From Arthrobacter beigongshangensis (GTDB lineage: Bacteria > Bacillota > Bacilli > Bacillales_A > Planococcaceae), in assembly GCF_016820585.1 (NCBI RefSeq), contig NZ_JADHDX010000002.1, positions 304,436 to 368,435 of the forward strand: a stretch of 64,000 nt of DNA, written 5' to 3'. Below, one piece after another: positions 10,512-20,122 of the stretch (position 1 is the stretch's first letter; every line of letters starts with the position of its first letter). The notes under the pieces were generated by a model. That model had not been told where the DNA came from. It was given only the letters and a program-made list of their open reading frames with translations, and made no database searches. The position numbers and the translations under genes were made by a program.

Positions 10512-10567
10512 GCTTAAGTACGCCACGTCCTGTGGTGACAGCTGCATGACCCACTTCGTGTGGGCCT
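10512..10567. repeat. Tandem short hairpins between era and recO
   Basis: Two small stem-loops stand side by side in the 83-nt gap. The first pairs CCAC with GTGG around GTCCT. The second pairs CCCAC with GTGGG around TTCGT and ends a few bases before the recO Shine-Dalgarno. There is no T run. They could stabilise mRNA or tune recO translation, or be a short dispersed repeat. No second copy was found here. Confidence 0.5.
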
Positions 10568-10580
10568 GGAGGTGATGGCC

Positions 10581-11366
10581 TTGCTGAATAAATGGGAAGG
10601 TATCATTTTAAGAAGTATGCCATATGGCGAATCGAATAAGATTGTCACGCTCTATACGCGAGAAGCTGGCAAGCTAACAGTGATGGCTAGAGGGGCAAAA
10701 AAGCCGGCAAGTCGCTTGGCTGCTATTACACAGCCGTTCACACATGGCTCCTTTCTCATTCGAAAAGGAAGAGGAATGGGAACGCTTGAACAGGGTGAGC
10801 CGATTGAATCGATGCGCCATATTCGTGAGGATCTTGAAGCGACAGCTTACGCGAGTTACGTTGTTGAACTCATTGATCGTCTGACGGAGGATGGTGAGCG
10901 TTCCGGGGGCATTTACGGGTTATTGCATGAGGCACTGCATGCCATTAATGAGCAATACGATCCAGAAGCGATTGCGTTGTTTGTCGAGTGGAAGATGTTG
11001 CCGGTTGCTGGTATTCACCCTGTTCTGCATCAGTGCGCAAATTGCGGGGCAACGGAAGGGGAGTTTGCGTTTTCTTTTAAAGAAATCGGCTTCCTTTGTC
11101 ATCGCTGTTTCCATATAGATCGCTATATCATTCGTATTTCGCCAATGCAATTAAAGCTGATAAGGACATTTTACACCGTTCCCATCAATCGAGTTGGCAA
11201 TTTGACGTTGAAAAAGACAACAAAACAATTTATGAAAAAGCTTGTGCGCACAATTTATGATGAACAGGTTGGCATTCGATTGAAGTCGAGATCCTTTCTT
11301 GATCAGCTTGAATCGACACCTGAATTGCTACCACGAAAAGAAAAACCGGAGGAACAAGGCGATTAA
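10581..11366 (+). CDS. recO: DNA repair protein RecO
   Basis: RecO is a single-strand DNA annealing and RecA-loading mediator that works with RecF and RecR; this copy has 261 residues. The start is taken as TTG 10581: GGAGG (10568-10572) has correct spacing to it, and the resulting N-terminus, MLNKWEGIILRSMPYGESNK, matches the RecO pattern MLxKxEGIVL. ATG 10575 would touch the Shine-Dalgarno. An N-terminal OB fold (to about 80) is followed by a helical domain with a four-cysteine zinc site (CANCGA and CHRC, about 148-180). Its last codons form half of a terminator shared with glyS. Confidence 0.93.
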   Translation: MLNKWEGIILRSMPYGESNKIVTLYTREAGKLTVMARGAKKPASRLAAITQPFTHGSFLIRKGRGMGTLEQGEPIESMRHIREDLEATAYASYVVELIDRLTEDGERSGGIYGLLHEALHAINEQYDPEAIALFVEWKMLPVAGIHPVLHQCANCGATEGEFAFSFKEIGFLCHRCFHIDRYIIRISPMQLKLIRTFYTVPINRVGNLTLKKTTKQFMKKLVRTIYDEQVGIRLKSRSFLDQLESTPELLPRKEKPEEQGD

Positions 11367-11388
11367 GCTTTATTCCTCCGGTTTTTTT
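11344..11388. terminator. Bidirectional terminator between recO and glyS
   Basis: ACCGGAGGAA (11345-11354) pairs with TTCCTCCGGT (11373-11382). A runs on the left and T runs on the right let it serve both converging genes. The recO stop lies in the 18-nt loop. Confidence 0.85.
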
Positions 11389-11395
11389 GGTTCAT

Positions 11396-12772
11396 TTAAA
11401 ATTCAAGATGCTTCGCAATATATTCTTTTACATCTGCAATTGGCATACGCACTTGTTCCATTGAGTCGCGGTGACGTACTGTTACTTGGCGATCTTCTTC
11501 AGAATCGAAGTCGTACGTGATACAGAATGGTGTACCAATTTCATCTTGACGACGGTAGCGTCTACCGATGGATTGAGAATCGTCGTATTGAACGTTGAAA
11601 TGCTTCGCTAGTTGTGCGTAAACTTCGCCAGCACTATCTGCTAACTTCTTCGACAAAGGAAGAACCGCAGCTTTGACAGGTGCAAGTGCAGGGTGGAAGC
11701 GAAGAACCGTGCGTTTATCGTCATTTTCCAATTCCTCTTCGTCGTAAGCATCACATAAGAACGCAAGTGTCACACGGTCAGCACCAAGTGATGGCTCGAT
11801 GCAATACGGTACGAATTTTTCATTCGTCACAGGGTCTTGGTAATGGAAATCCTCACCTGAATGCTCCATATGACGATTTAAGTCAAAGTCCGTACGGTTT
11901 GCAATGCCCCATAGCTCGCCCCAACCAAATGGGAATTTGTATTCGATGTCAACAGTCCCTTTTGAGTAGTGGGAAAGCTCATCCTCATTATGCTCACGTA
12001 AACGCATAGCATCCTCAGTCATTCCAAGATTCAACAAGAAGTTCTTGGAATAATCGCGCCAGTACTCATACCATTTCATATCTTCGCCAGGCTTACAGAA
12101 GAATTCAAGCTCCATCTGTTCGAACTCGCGTGTTCGGAATGTGAAGTTACCTGGTGTAATTTCGTTACGGAAGCTTTTGCCGATTTGTGCAATCCCAAAA
12201 GGCATTTTTTTGCGCATTGAGCGTTGAACATTTTTAAAGTTGACGAAAATTCCTTGTGCTGTTTCAGGACGTAGGAAAATTTGGTTTGCTGATGAGTCTG
12301 TCACACCTTGTGACGTTTTAAACATCAAGTTGAACTGACGAATTTCGGTATAATCTATTGCGCCACAAGTAGGGCACACGACATTATGCTCTTGAACAAG
12401 CTCTGCCATTTTGTCGAAAGAAAGACCGTCAACGACCAATTCAATACCTTTTTCATCAAGTGCATCTTCAATCAATTTATCAGCACGATGACGCGTTTTA
12501 CATTTTTTACAGTCGATCATTGGATCATTGAAGTTACCGATGTGACCAGAAGCTTCCCATACTTTCGGATTCATCAGAATCGCTGCGTCAAGACCAACGT
12601 TATATGGTGACTCCTGAACAAATTTCTGCCACCAAGCTTTTTTAACGTTGTTTTTCAATTCGATACCGAGTGGACCATAATCCCATGTATTCGCCAACCC
12701 TCCATAAATTTCAGAGCCTGGGAATACAAACCCTCTTTGCTTCGCTAAATTAACTACCTTCTCCATTGACAT
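11396..12772 (-). CDS. glyS: Glycine--tRNA ligase, single-chain (alpha2) type
   Basis: This class II synthetase charges tRNA-Gly and has 458 residues from the chosen ATG at 12772 ([20 protein letters not shown]). TTG 12778, six bases after GGAGGGA, is an equally possible start that adds two residues. Motif 2 ([20 protein letters not shown]) and motif 3 with the ACTG-type anticodon domain near the C-terminus (about 360-458) fit the GRS1 type. B. subtilis uses the unrelated two-subunit GlyQ/GlyS at this spot, so the locus holds a different enzyme type under the same kind of control. A T-box leader precedes it. Confidence 0.96.
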   Translation of the reverse strand: MSMEKVVNLAKQRGFVFPGSEIYGGLANTWDYGPLGIELKNNVKKAWWQKFVQESPYNVGLDAAILMNPKVWEASGHIGNFNDPMIDCKKCKTRHRADKLIEDALDEKGIELVVDGLSFDKMAELVQEHNVVCPTCGAIDYTEIRQFNLMFKTSQGVTDSSANQIFLRPETAQGIFVNFKNVQRSMRKKMPFGIAQIGKSFRNEITPGNFTFRTREFEQMELEFFCKPGEDMKWYEYWRDYSKNFLLNLGMTEDAMRLREHNEDELSHYSKGTVDIEYKFPFGWGELWGIANRTDFDLNRHMEHSGEDFHYQDPVTNEKFVPYCIEPSLGADRVTLAFLCDAYDEEELENDDKRTVLRFHPALAPVKAAVLPLSKKLADSAGEVYAQLAKHFNVQYDDSQSIGRRYRRQDEIGTPFCITYDFDSEEDRQVTVRHRDSMEQVRMPIADVKEYIAKHLEF

Positions 12773-12861
12773 TGTCAAAGTAAATCCCTCCAATTATTAA
12801 TAAAATATGTCTCGGCGGACTTAGCTTGCATTCCTTGATTCAGCAGAGGCTTATACTGAAC

Positions 12862-13075
12862 CATAATAAAAAGCACCCATCCCCGGACATTATGTCCGAG
12901 GACGAGTGCATGATGACCCGCGGTTCCACCTCGATTGGCTACTAATAATAGCCCACTTCATAGTACAATGGCTCGAGGATGCCGTTTCGTGTCAGTACGG
13001 GCTTTCACTGTCCCCGTTCGCTTCAATCGACACTACTTATCGTCCTGTCTCCGCCTATTCAATTCTTTTTTAGTC
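12862..13075 (-). ncRNA. T-box riboswitch, glycine-type, upstream of glyS
   Basis: Read on the minus strand, this leader carries the T-box hallmark AGGTGGAACCGCGGG (complement of 12917-12931), which binds the uncharged tRNA acceptor end. A strong terminator hairpin with loop ATAAT and a T run follows (complement of 12900-12862). The 5' part (13075-12960) folds as Stem I. A GGC glycine triplet at the complement of 12981-12983 is a candidate specifier codon, which is an inference. Uncharged tRNA-Gly should favour the antiterminator and switch glyS on. Confidence 0.92.
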
Positions 13076-13164
13076 TAGCATGATTCCGATTTCTTCGCAA
13101 TAGTGTACGTATTCGTATATAATAATCGAGGATAAAGAATTGAACGATTAGGGCGGTGACATTT

Positions 13165-13794
13165 ATGGAACTGAATAAGCGCCAGACGGAAATCCTTGCA
13201 ATCGTTAAAGCGGACGGACCCATCACTGGCGAACAAATTGCGGAGCGGCTTACGTTAGCAAGAGCTACCATTCGTCCAGATTTAGCTATTTTAACAATGG
13301 CAGGTTATTTAGATGCGAGACCTCGTGTCGGCTATTTCTATTCAGGTAAAAAACCTGTCCAATCAGTTGCCGATAGTATGGTAGGTATGAAAGTACGGGA
13401 TTTTCAGTCCATCCCAGTTGTGGTCGCAGAAAACACTTCGGTTTACGACGCTATTTGTCACATGTTTTTGGAAGACGTTGGCACACTTTTTGTCGTCAGC
13501 AGCTCCTCCCTTCTCACAGGAGTTTTATCGAGAAAAGATTTATTGCGTACCAGTCTTGGAAATAATGACTTAGACAAAATTCCGGTTCACGTCATCATGA
13601 CGCGTATGCCAAATATTACGTATTGTAATAAGCAGGATACGCTGCTGCATGTGGCGAAGAAAATGATAGACAAACAGATTGATTCATTACCGGTTGTCAA
13701 TGACAATGGAGAAGGTCTTGAAGTAATCGGAAGGATTACAAAAACGAATATTACCGCAGCCTTCCTATCACTTTCGGACGACCATGAATTATGA
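13165..13794 (+). CDS. ccpN: Transcriptional repressor CcpN
   Basis: CcpN represses the gluconeogenic genes gapB and pckA in the presence of glucose, independently of CcpA. The protein has 209 residues: an N-terminal winged helix-turn-helix (about residues 1-60, with [24 protein letters not shown]) and two CBS domains (about 75-200) that sense adenine nucleotides. ATG 13165 has AGGGCGGTG (13150-13157) before it. yqfL starts 10 nt later, keeping the conserved ccpN-yqfL pair. A TATAAT at 13118-13123 may be the -10 element of its promoter, with a weak -35. Confidence 0.93.
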   Translation: MELNKRQTEILAIVKADGPITGEQIAERLTLARATIRPDLAILTMAGYLDARPRVGYFYSGKKPVQSVADSMVGMKVRDFQSIPVVVAENTSVYDAICHMFLEDVGTLFVVSSSSLLTGVLSRKDLLRTSLGNNDLDKIPVHVIMTRMPNITYCNKQDTLLHVAKKMIDKQIDSLPVVNDNGEGLEVIGRITKTNITAAFLSLSDDHEL

Positions 13795-13804
13795 GGGGGA
13801 TACA

Positions 13805-14620
13805 ATGAGAAAGTTAACATTATTCATCGTCTCTGACTCTGTCGGTGAAACGGCTGACCTAGTTGCCAAAGCGGCTGCTAGTCAATTTAGACAAGGGCTC
13901 GAAGCTGTTTCGATGAAACGATTTTCACATATTGAAGATGAGTCTCAACTACATGAAATTGCTTATTTAGCAAAAAAACAAGATGCCATCATCATTTACA
14001 CACTCGTAAAAAATGGAATGCGTCGAAAAATTCAACAGCAATGCCTAGCTCAAGGCGTTCAATGTATTGATTTACTAGGTCCGGTAGTGGACAAAATCGG
14101 TTCGGAGTTAGGTGAAAAACCTCTTGAAGAGCCGGGGCTTGTTCGCCAGCTAGATGATGATTATTTCAAAAAAATTGAAGCGATTGAGTTCGCAGTCAAA
14201 TACGATGATGGCAGAGATCCGCGTGGCATTTTGAAGGCAGATATCGTATTAGTTGGTGTTTCAAGAACGTCGAAAACGCCGTTATCGCAATACTTAGCGC
14301 ATAAGCGTTATAAAGTAGCGAATGTTCCATTAGTACCTGAAGTAGATCCTCCAGAAGAATTATTTATGATTAATCCTGAGAAATGTTTTGGACTTGTCAT
14401 TTCATCAGAAAAGCTGAATTCGATTCGTAAAGAAAGACTCATTGCACTTGGCTTGAAAGATGACGCAAGTTACGCGCGTGTTGAACGCATTGACAATGAA
14501 ATTAACCATTTCAACAAGGTCGTGTCAAAAATCGGTTGTAAGGTTATTGATGTAACAAACCGTGCTGTTGAAGAAACGGCTAATTTAATTCTTAGTGAAA
14601 TTTCCAATTATAATAGATAA
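13805..14620 (+). CDS. yqfL: Pyruvate,phosphate dikinase regulatory-type kinase/phosphorylase (YqfL)
   Basis: The product belongs to the DUF299 bifunctional serine/threonine kinase and phosphorylase family that controls PPDK or PEP synthetase, and it is the partner of CcpN. It has 271 residues, starting [19 protein letters not shown] at ATG 13805 after GAGGGGGA. The P-loop-like [11 protein letters not shown] motif lies at about residues 150-160. The target in this organism is not visible in the window. A terminator follows at 14658. Confidence 0.92.
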   Translation: MRKLTLFIVSDSVGETADLVAKAAASQFRQGLEAVSMKRFSHIEDESQLHEIAYLAKKQDAIIIYTLVKNGMRRKIQQQCLAQGVQCIDLLGPVVDKIGSELGEKPLEEPGLVRQLDDDYFKKIEAIEFAVKYDDGRDPRGILKADIVLVGVSRTSKTPLSQYLAHKRYKVANVPLVPEVDPPEELFMINPEKCFGLVISSEKLNSIRKERLIALGLKDDASYARVERIDNEINHFNKVVSKIGCKVIDVTNRAVEETANLILSEISNYNR

Positions 14621-14657
14621 CACGCGTATAAATGAATGTTGAAAGCCGTGACATGCT

Positions 14658-14700
14658 AAAGAAGGAGGACCGCCCGAAAAATCGGGATGGTTCTTCTTTT
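14658..14700 (+). terminator. Terminator of ccpN-yqfL
   Basis: A long imperfect stem around loop AAAA (14658-14677 with 14682-14700) with a CCCGA/TCGGG core ends in TTTT. Confidence 0.75.
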
Positions 14701-14707
14701 GCGGATT

Positions 14708-15046
14708 TTAGATTATCTATCAATCACGCCTCGGCGTGATTGCGTCCAGATTTTGAATTGCGCTTATCTAAGTGCCTTAATTTCTGCAAAAAACGCAGAA
14801 ATACTGCAAATCGAACCCTTTGCTGTTCGATTCGCAGCAATTAACTCCCTTCAAAATCTGTGACATCAGGGAAGGATTGAACTGAATCCTTCCTTGGAGG
14901 CTTAACTTAATTCAGCAAATGTATTTGTACTGAAAGCGAAGCGTCAGCTACAGGGGCTTGAACCCCCACTGAATTTGAAGGCATATTTAGCTTTCATCCC
15001 TCCCAATTTATAGAAGTGGGGGACTTTTACTGAATTAAGTTAATTA
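14708..15046. repeat. Multi-hairpin palindromic repeat, copy A (expanded)
   Basis: Most of the 570-nt gap between yqfL and dnaG is a composite palindrome without an open frame. H1 is 14721-14742 (arms CAATCACGCC and GGCGTGATTG). H2 opens at 14749-14760 (GATTTTGAATTG) and closes at 14851-14859; its roughly 90-nt loop holds two nested palindromes (14780-14802 and 14804-14837). A further hairpin at 14870-14893 (GGAAGGATT/AATCCTTCC) follows. H3 has 12-bp arms, 14904-14915 and 15030-15041, around 114 nt that include GGGG/CCCC stems. Copies B (23.5 kb) and C (48.3 kb) share the core. Confidence 0.85.
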
Positions 15047-15190
15047 ATAATTTTAAAGTCGAGCAAAAGCCTTTGTAATAGTGTAAAATAATAGTTTCGG
15101 AGTATAATCGAAAATATTTTGTCGAATACAGAGGATTTTTGAAGAATTTCTCGAAATCAGTAATAGAGTAGTTTGGAAAATGGTGATAGG

Positions 15191-17008
15191 ATGACGAGAA
15201 TACCAGAAGAAACAATCGAAGCTGTCCGTTCAAAGACCGACATTGTAGATTTGATAGGTGAATATGTACAGCTGACGAAAAGGGGGAAGAACTGGTTTGG
15301 ACTTTGTCCATTCCACGGTGAAAGTACACCGTCTTTTTCAGTTTCAGAGGATAAGCAATTGTTTCATTGTTTTGGATGTGGTGCAAGTGGTAATGCGATT
15401 ACGTTCGTGATGGATATTGAAAATAGTCCATTTGCAGAAGCGGTTGTGAAGCTAGCGGAGCGGACTGGCATTGAGATTGACACAATCGTGAGCGAAGGCA
15501 CTGATACACAACCTCATCATGAATTCAAACCAATGATTGAAGCACATGCCCTTGCGGCAAACTTCTACAGTCACCTATTGTTAAACACCGTAGAAGGTGA
15601 AGAAGCACTACAATATCTTGAAAAAAGAGGATTTACGAGGGACAGTATCGAAAAATATGGTATTGGGTGGTCTCTCAATGATTGGGAAGCGTTAACGAAT
15701 CTGTTAAAACGCAAAGATTACAGCATGATGGATATGGAACGTGCAGGTTTGTGTATTATGAAAGATGATGGGACAGGCTATTTTGATCGGTTTCGGGGAC
15801 GTATTATGTTTCCGTTGCGGGACGATAATGGTAATGTTGTCGGGTTCTCAGGACGGATCTTATCCGGGTCGAAACAAGAAGCAAAATACTTGAATAGTCC
15901 TGAAACACCAATATTCGAAAAAAGTCATATTTTGTACAATTTTCACAATGCACGTCTTAACGTTCGGAAATCGGGTAAAGTAATACTGTTTGAAGGATTT
16001 ATGGATACGATATCAGCAGATCGTGCTGGTGTTACGAATAGCGTTGCTGTTATGGGGACAGCATTGTCTGATAAACACCTTATTAAGCTAAAAAGAATTG
16101 CGAAAGAAATAATCATTTGCTGTGATGGTGATGATGCTGGCTGGGAAGCGGCAAAACGCTTTGCAGATCTGGCGATGAAAAAAGGAATGAATGTTCAAAT
16201 TGCTTTGCTTCCAGGAAAGATGGACCCTGATGATTATATTACTCAATTCGGTGCCGAGGCTTTTCGTGAAAAAGTGATTGATAATCCACATTCGTTCATG
16301 TCGTTCATTATGGCGTATGCCAAGCGCTCCAAGAACTTATCTTATGAAAATGATGTATTGCAATATATTCATGAAGTGTTGGAAGAATTATCACTGCGAC
16401 CATCGCCGGTAGAACGGGATTTATATATTCGACAACTTTCGACTGAGACAGGTGTATCTGTCGATGCCATTCAACAGCAATTCATCAAAATGGCTGGTCA
16501 GCAGGCAAAAAGGGCAAAGGCAACACCAGTACCAGAGGAAATGACTCAACAACCTCAGCAAGCGACACCAAGGCGTAAGAAAACAGGCACTGAGCGTGCT
16601 GAGCGTTTACTGCTCTATCATTTACTAAATGACGGTGAGTTGTTCGATCGTTTACAGATGGACAAGCCTAACTTGTTCATACGTGACGATTATGTTGCGA
16701 TATTTGTACGACTGGCGGGGTTTTACGAACAGCATGGTACTCCTGACTTTCATAGGTTTGCCGAGTCAATCGAAGATCGTGAGCTGCGGAAAATTGTGCT
16801 AGAAGCGGCCATGGTGGAAAGAGACCCCGAACAAACACAGGCAGAGATAAATGACTGTATTCATCATTTAGAGAAATATCGAATCAGCTTGATGATTCAA
16901 GAGAAAATGCACGAATCGAAAGAAGCAGAAAAGATGAAGGATCATACCCGGGCGCTGGAGCTGGCCAGGGAAATTATACAGCTCCGGAAAACATGGACGA
17001 CATTGTAG
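15191..17008 (+). CDS. dnaG: DNA primase
   Basis: DnaG makes RNA primers for chromosomal replication and binds the DnaB-type helicase; here it has 605 residues. The N-terminal CHC2 zinc finger is visible (CPFHGESTPSFSVSEDKQLFHCFGCG, about residues 38-63). A Toprim domain follows (about 255-345, with LFEGFMD and CCDGDDAG). The C-terminal helicase-binding domain starts near residue 440. ATG 15191 (MTRIPEETIEAVR) matches the family start. The Shine-Dalgarno is weak (GATAGG). sigA follows after 34 nt, forming the classical dnaG-sigA unit. Confidence 0.97.
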   Translation: MTRIPEETIEAVRSKTDIVDLIGEYVQLTKRGKNWFGLCPFHGESTPSFSVSEDKQLFHCFGCGASGNAITFVMDIENSPFAEAVVKLAERTGIEIDTIVSEGTDTQPHHEFKPMIEAHALAANFYSHLLLNTVEGEEALQYLEKRGFTRDSIEKYGIGWSLNDWEALTNLLKRKDYSMMDMERAGLCIMKDDGTGYFDRFRGRIMFPLRDDNGNVVGFSGRILSGSKQEAKYLNSPETPIFEKSHILYNFHNARLNVRKSGKVILFEGFMDTISADRAGVTNSVAVMGTALSDKHLIKLKRIAKEIIICCDGDDAGWEAAKRFADLAMKKGMNVQIALLPGKMDPDDYITQFGAEAFREKVIDNPHSFMSFIMAYAKRSKNLSYENDVLQYIHEVLEELSLRPSPVERDLYIRQLSTETGVSVDAIQQQFIKMAGQQAKRAKATPVPEEMTQQPQQATPRRKKTGTERAERLLLYHLLNDGELFDRLQMDKPNLFIRDDYVAIFVRLAGFYEQHGTPDFHRFAESIEDRELRKIVLEAAMVERDPEQTQAEINDCIHHLEKYRISLMIQEKMHESKEAEKMKDHTRALELAREIIQLRKTWTTL

Positions 17009-17042
17009 TCGTATTCCGGTGTACTAAGGAGGAACGGGTAAG

Positions 17043-18167
17043 ATGAGTAAAAAAGAATTAGCTGGAGATATGGAGCACGAACTAACAATTGAGGAAGCGA
17101 AAGCGAACCTGTTAGAGGCTGGAAAGAAATCAGGCGAACTGACGCTTGACGATGTGACCGAGAAATTAGCAGCATTTGAGATGGAGCCGGAGCAATTTGA
17201 GGAGTTTCTAGATTTGATAGAAGCACAAGGAATTGAAATGGATCGTAAAATTGATGACGAATCCGGAGAAGACGGTGGCAAAGCAGCAACAGAAGAAACG
17301 CAGTTCGATTTAAATGATCTCAGCGTACCACCGGGCGTTAAAATCAATGACCCTGTACGTATGTACTTGAAAGAGATTGGCCGCGTTGACTTATTAACTG
17401 GTGCAGAGGAAGTTGAACTAGCGATTCGCATTCTAGACGGTGATGAAGAAGCGAAAAAACGATTGGCAGAAGCCAATCTTCGACTAGTGGTCAGCATAGC
17501 TAAGCGCTATGTTGGGCGAGGCATGCTGTTCCTGGATTTGATTCAGGAAGGGAATATGGGTCTTATTAAAGCGGTTGAGAAGTTTGATCATACGAAGGGC
17601 TTCAAGTTTAGTACGTATGCTACATGGTGGATTCGTCAAGCGATTACACGTGCCATTGCAGACCAAGCTCGGACGATTCGTATCCCTGTGCATATGGTAG
17701 AAACGATTAATAAGCTCATCCGCGTACAACGTCAGTTATTGCAGGATCTTGGACGTGAACCGTCTCCAGAAGAAATTGGTGAGGAGATGGATTTGACGGC
17801 AGAAAAAGTGCGTGAAATCCTGAAAATTGCACAAGAGCCAGTCTCATTGGAGACTCCGATTGGGGAAGAAGATGATTCACATCTTGGCGATTTCATCGAA
17901 GATTCCGAGGCACAATCACCATCTGACCACGCGGCTTATGAATTGCTAAAAGAACAGTTGGAAGACGTGCTGGATACTTTAACGGACCGCGAAGAAAATG
18001 TTTTACGTCTTCGTTTCGGTTTGGATGATGGGCGTACACGTACGCTTGAGGAAGTCGGTAAAGTATTTGGTGTAACAAGAGAGCGGATTCGCCAAATTGA
18101 GGCAAAAGCCCTGCGTAAACTACGTCACCCATCAAGAAGCAAGCGATTGAAGGATTTCCTAGAGTAA
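17043..18167 (+). CDS. sigA: RNA polymerase principal sigma factor SigA
   Basis: This is the housekeeping sigma-70 factor, 374 residues, directing transcription from most promoters seen here. Region 1.1 is at the acidic N-terminus (about 1-80). Region 2 holds [19 protein letters not shown] and the -10 recognition segment [14 protein letters not shown] (about 190-210). Region 4 with the -35 binding helix is [20 protein letters not shown] (about 336-355). AAGGAGG precedes ATG 17043. A terminator follows immediately. Confidence 0.98.
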   Translation: MSKKELAGDMEHELTIEEAKANLLEAGKKSGELTLDDVTEKLAAFEMEPEQFEEFLDLIEAQGIEMDRKIDDESGEDGGKAATEETQFDLNDLSVPPGVKINDPVRMYLKEIGRVDLLTGAEEVELAIRILDGDEEAKKRLAEANLRLVVSIAKRYVGRGMLFLDLIQEGNMGLIKAVEKFDHTKGFKFSTYATWWIRQAITRAIADQARTIRIPVHMVETINKLIRVQRQLLQDLGREPSPEEIGEEMDLTAEKVREILKIAQEPVSLETPIGEEDDSHLGDFIEDSEAQSPSDHAAYELLKEQLEDVLDTLTDREENVLRLRFGLDDGRTRTLEEVGKVFGVTRERIRQIEAKALRKLRHPSRSKRLKDFLE

Positions 18168-18174
18168 AATGAGT

Positions 18175-18206
18175 TCACCGGCATATTATTGTGCCGGTGA
18201 TTTTTA
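18175..18206 (+). terminator. Terminator of dnaG-sigA
   Basis: TCACCGGCA (18175-18183) pairs with TGCCGGTGA (18192-18200), followed by TTTTT. Confidence 0.92.
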
Positions 18207-18251
18207 CGATAAAGCCCTTATTTTCAGCTATATTGAGGAGCGATAAGACTT

Positions 18252-18806
18252 ATGAACCAACAGCGAAAGCGAATTATTATTTCTGAGATCAAATATTGGA
18301 AGCATAACAGGTTACTGCCAGCGCATTATTGTGATTTTCTCATTACACTTTACGCACAAGGGGAAGAGGGAAATAAGCAAGAAGTAAAAGTTTCCGAGTC
18401 TATTATAGTGAAAGAAAAAAAGAAGTTAAATCGAATTATCCTGCTATTAGTGCTAGTTTCTTTAGTTGTTAGTGGAAGTATGTTTATCTTTACGCATTAT
18501 CCTGCTGAGACAATGACGGTAGCGGCAATCATTGTGACTGTGTTTTTATTATCGACTTTACGTAAGAAGGTAAACCAGTCGTTGGCTCCTTTTATATACA
18601 TAATCGTATCGTTTATGCTTTTATTCATGTCGTTAAAATTATGGTTTGTTTTTTTTGAAGGGCATACGATGTTGTTGCTTGGATTATTGATGTTGAACTG
18701 TTCGCTTTGGTTATTTGCGGGGCGTTTATTAAAGTTACTGTATTTCACAATTTCCGGAACAGTGGGTTTATTGTTAATTATCGGATTTTTACTACTTTCA
18801 TTTTGA
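18252..18806 (+). CDS. Uncharacterised membrane protein, DUF2157-like
   Basis: The 184-residue protein has a short cytoplasmic N-terminus (about residues 1-55, with ISEIKYWKHNRLLPAHYCDFL) followed by five or six hydrophobic helices. The N-terminal tryptophan/leucine pattern resembles DUF2157-type proteins; I am not certain of this. No catalytic motif is visible. GAGGAG sits before ATG 18252. It stands alone between the sigA terminator and the promoter of an acyl-CoA dehydrogenase. A stem without a T run (18790-18800 with 18812-18822) covers its stop and may be a weak terminator. Confidence 0.75.
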   Translation: MNQQRKRIIISEIKYWKHNRLLPAHYCDFLITLYAQGEEGNKQEVKVSESIIVKEKKKLNRIILLLVLVSLVVSGSMFIFTHYPAETMTVAAIIVTVFLLSTLRKKVNQSLAPFIYIIVSFMLLFMSLKLWFVFFEGHTMLLLGLLMLNCSLWLFAGRLLKLLYFTISGTVGLLLIIGFLLLSF

Positions 18807-18842
18807 GGTTGTGAAAGTAGTAGCTTATTCGTTATAATTAAC

Positions 18843-18858
18843 TTGTAAGCGTTTACAA
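18843..18858 (+). promoter_or_regulatory. CcpA-binding cre site upstream of acyl-CoA dehydrogenase
   Basis: TTGTAAGCGTTTACAA fits the cre consensus TGWAANCGNTNWCA at every defined position. It lies just downstream of a -10-like TTATAATT (18831-18838) and 15 nt before the start codon. A repressor bound there would block transcription, consistent with carbon catabolite repression. Confidence 0.85.
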
Positions 18859-18872
18859 CAAAGGGGATGAAG

Positions 18873-20015
18873 ATGTTGAATTTTGATTTAACAGAAGAAC
18901 AACAGATGATAAAAAAGATGATACGGGAATTTTCGGATGAAGTCGTTGCACCTGGTGCTATTGAACGCGATCGAACAAAAGAATTTCCAGTCGATATTTT
19001 TCAGCAACTTGCGGATATGGGCCTGATGGGGTTGCCGTTTTCGGAACAATTTGGGGGCGGAGGTGCCGATACGGTGAGCTTCGCTATTGTGACAGAGGAA
19101 CTTAGTCGTGCATGTGCATCGACGGGTATTACGTATTCAGCACATATTTCGCTTGGGGGAGCGCCGCTGAATTTATTTGGTACGGAAGAGCAGAAGCAGA
19201 AGTATTTAACACCGATTTGTAAGGGAGAATCGTTTGGTGCTTTTGGTTTAACGGAAGCAAATGCAGGCTCGGATGCAGGAGGTACGCAAACGATAGCCGT
19301 GGAGGATGGCGATGATTTCGTTATTACGGGATCGAAGGTGTTCATAACGAACGCTAGTTATGCCAAGCATCTTGCTATAACAGCAATTACAGGAACTGTT
19401 GATGGTGAAAAAGAAATTAGTGCAATTATAGTTCCAACGGATGCACCAGGGTTTACGATTATTAATAACTATGAAAAAATGGGGCTGAATGCTTCTAATA
19501 CGACTGAGCTTGTGCTGGATCATGTTCGTGTGCCAAAAGCTAACTTACTAGGGGAGCGTGGAAACGGCTTCCGTCAGTTTTTAGTGACATTGGATGGAGG
19601 ACGTATCGGTATTGGAGCAATGGCTGTGGGCATCGCGCAGGCCGCTTTCGATCGAGCGCTCAGTTATTCGAAAGAACGTAAGCAATTCGGAAAAACATTG
19701 GCACAATTTCAAATTACTCAATTTAAATTAGCTGATATGGCCTTAAAAATTGAATTGGCACGCAACATGGTCTACAAAGCCGCGTGGTTGAAGGATCAAG
19801 GGCGTCCATTTTCAAAAGAAGCATCCATGTGTAAGCTTTACGCTTCGGAAATCGCAATGGAAGTTGCAACGGAAGCTATTCAAATTCATGGCGGATATGG
19901 CTATATGAAGGAATATGAAGTCGAACGTTATATGCGTGATGCTAAATTATTAGAAATTGGTGAAGGAACTTCAGAAGTCCAACGTATGGTCATTGCGCGT
20001 CTGATTGGTTGTTAA
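18873..20015 (+). CDS. Acyl-CoA dehydrogenase, short-chain type
   Basis: This FAD-dependent enzyme introduces the alpha-beta double bond into acyl-CoA in fatty acid or branched-chain amino acid breakdown. It has 380 residues, starting MLNFDLTEEQQMIKKMIREF. Family signatures are FGLTEANAGSDAGGTQT (about residues 127-143) and, near the C-terminus, QIHGGYGYMKEYEVERYMRD with the catalytic glutamate in IGEGTSE. ATG 18873 is preferred to ATG 18867, which would touch AAGGGG. It resembles MmgC/AcdA proteins; the chain length of its substrate cannot be read from sequence. Repression by CcpA is likely through the upstream cre site. Confidence 0.9.
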   Translation: MLNFDLTEEQQMIKKMIREFSDEVVAPGAIERDRTKEFPVDIFQQLADMGLMGLPFSEQFGGGGADTVSFAIVTEELSRACASTGITYSAHISLGGAPLNLFGTEEQKQKYLTPICKGESFGAFGLTEANAGSDAGGTQTIAVEDGDDFVITGSKVFITNASYAKHLAITAITGTVDGEKEISAIIVPTDAPGFTIINNYEKMGLNASNTTELVLDHVRVPKANLLGERGNGFRQFLVTLDGGRIGIGAMAVGIAQAAFDRALSYSKERKQFGKTLAQFQITQFKLADMALKIELARNMVYKAAWLKDQGRPFSKEASMCKLYASEIAMEVATEAIQIHGGYGYMKEYEVERYMRDAKLLEIGEGTSEVQRMVIARLIGC

Positions 20016-20122
20016 CTTACGGTAGTAGCAACAGGAGATTTGTCGAAATTGTTACAGCGAATTAAAAGATAATCAATAACTCTTTCAGTTTTCAATTGAA
20101 TACAGTACAATAATAGTTGTGC

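Noticed and set aside
14708-15046. CRISPR array, or a small insertion sequence with a gene
   Set aside because: The repeats are nested palindromes, not regular direct repeats with unique spacers, and no transposase frame lies inside.
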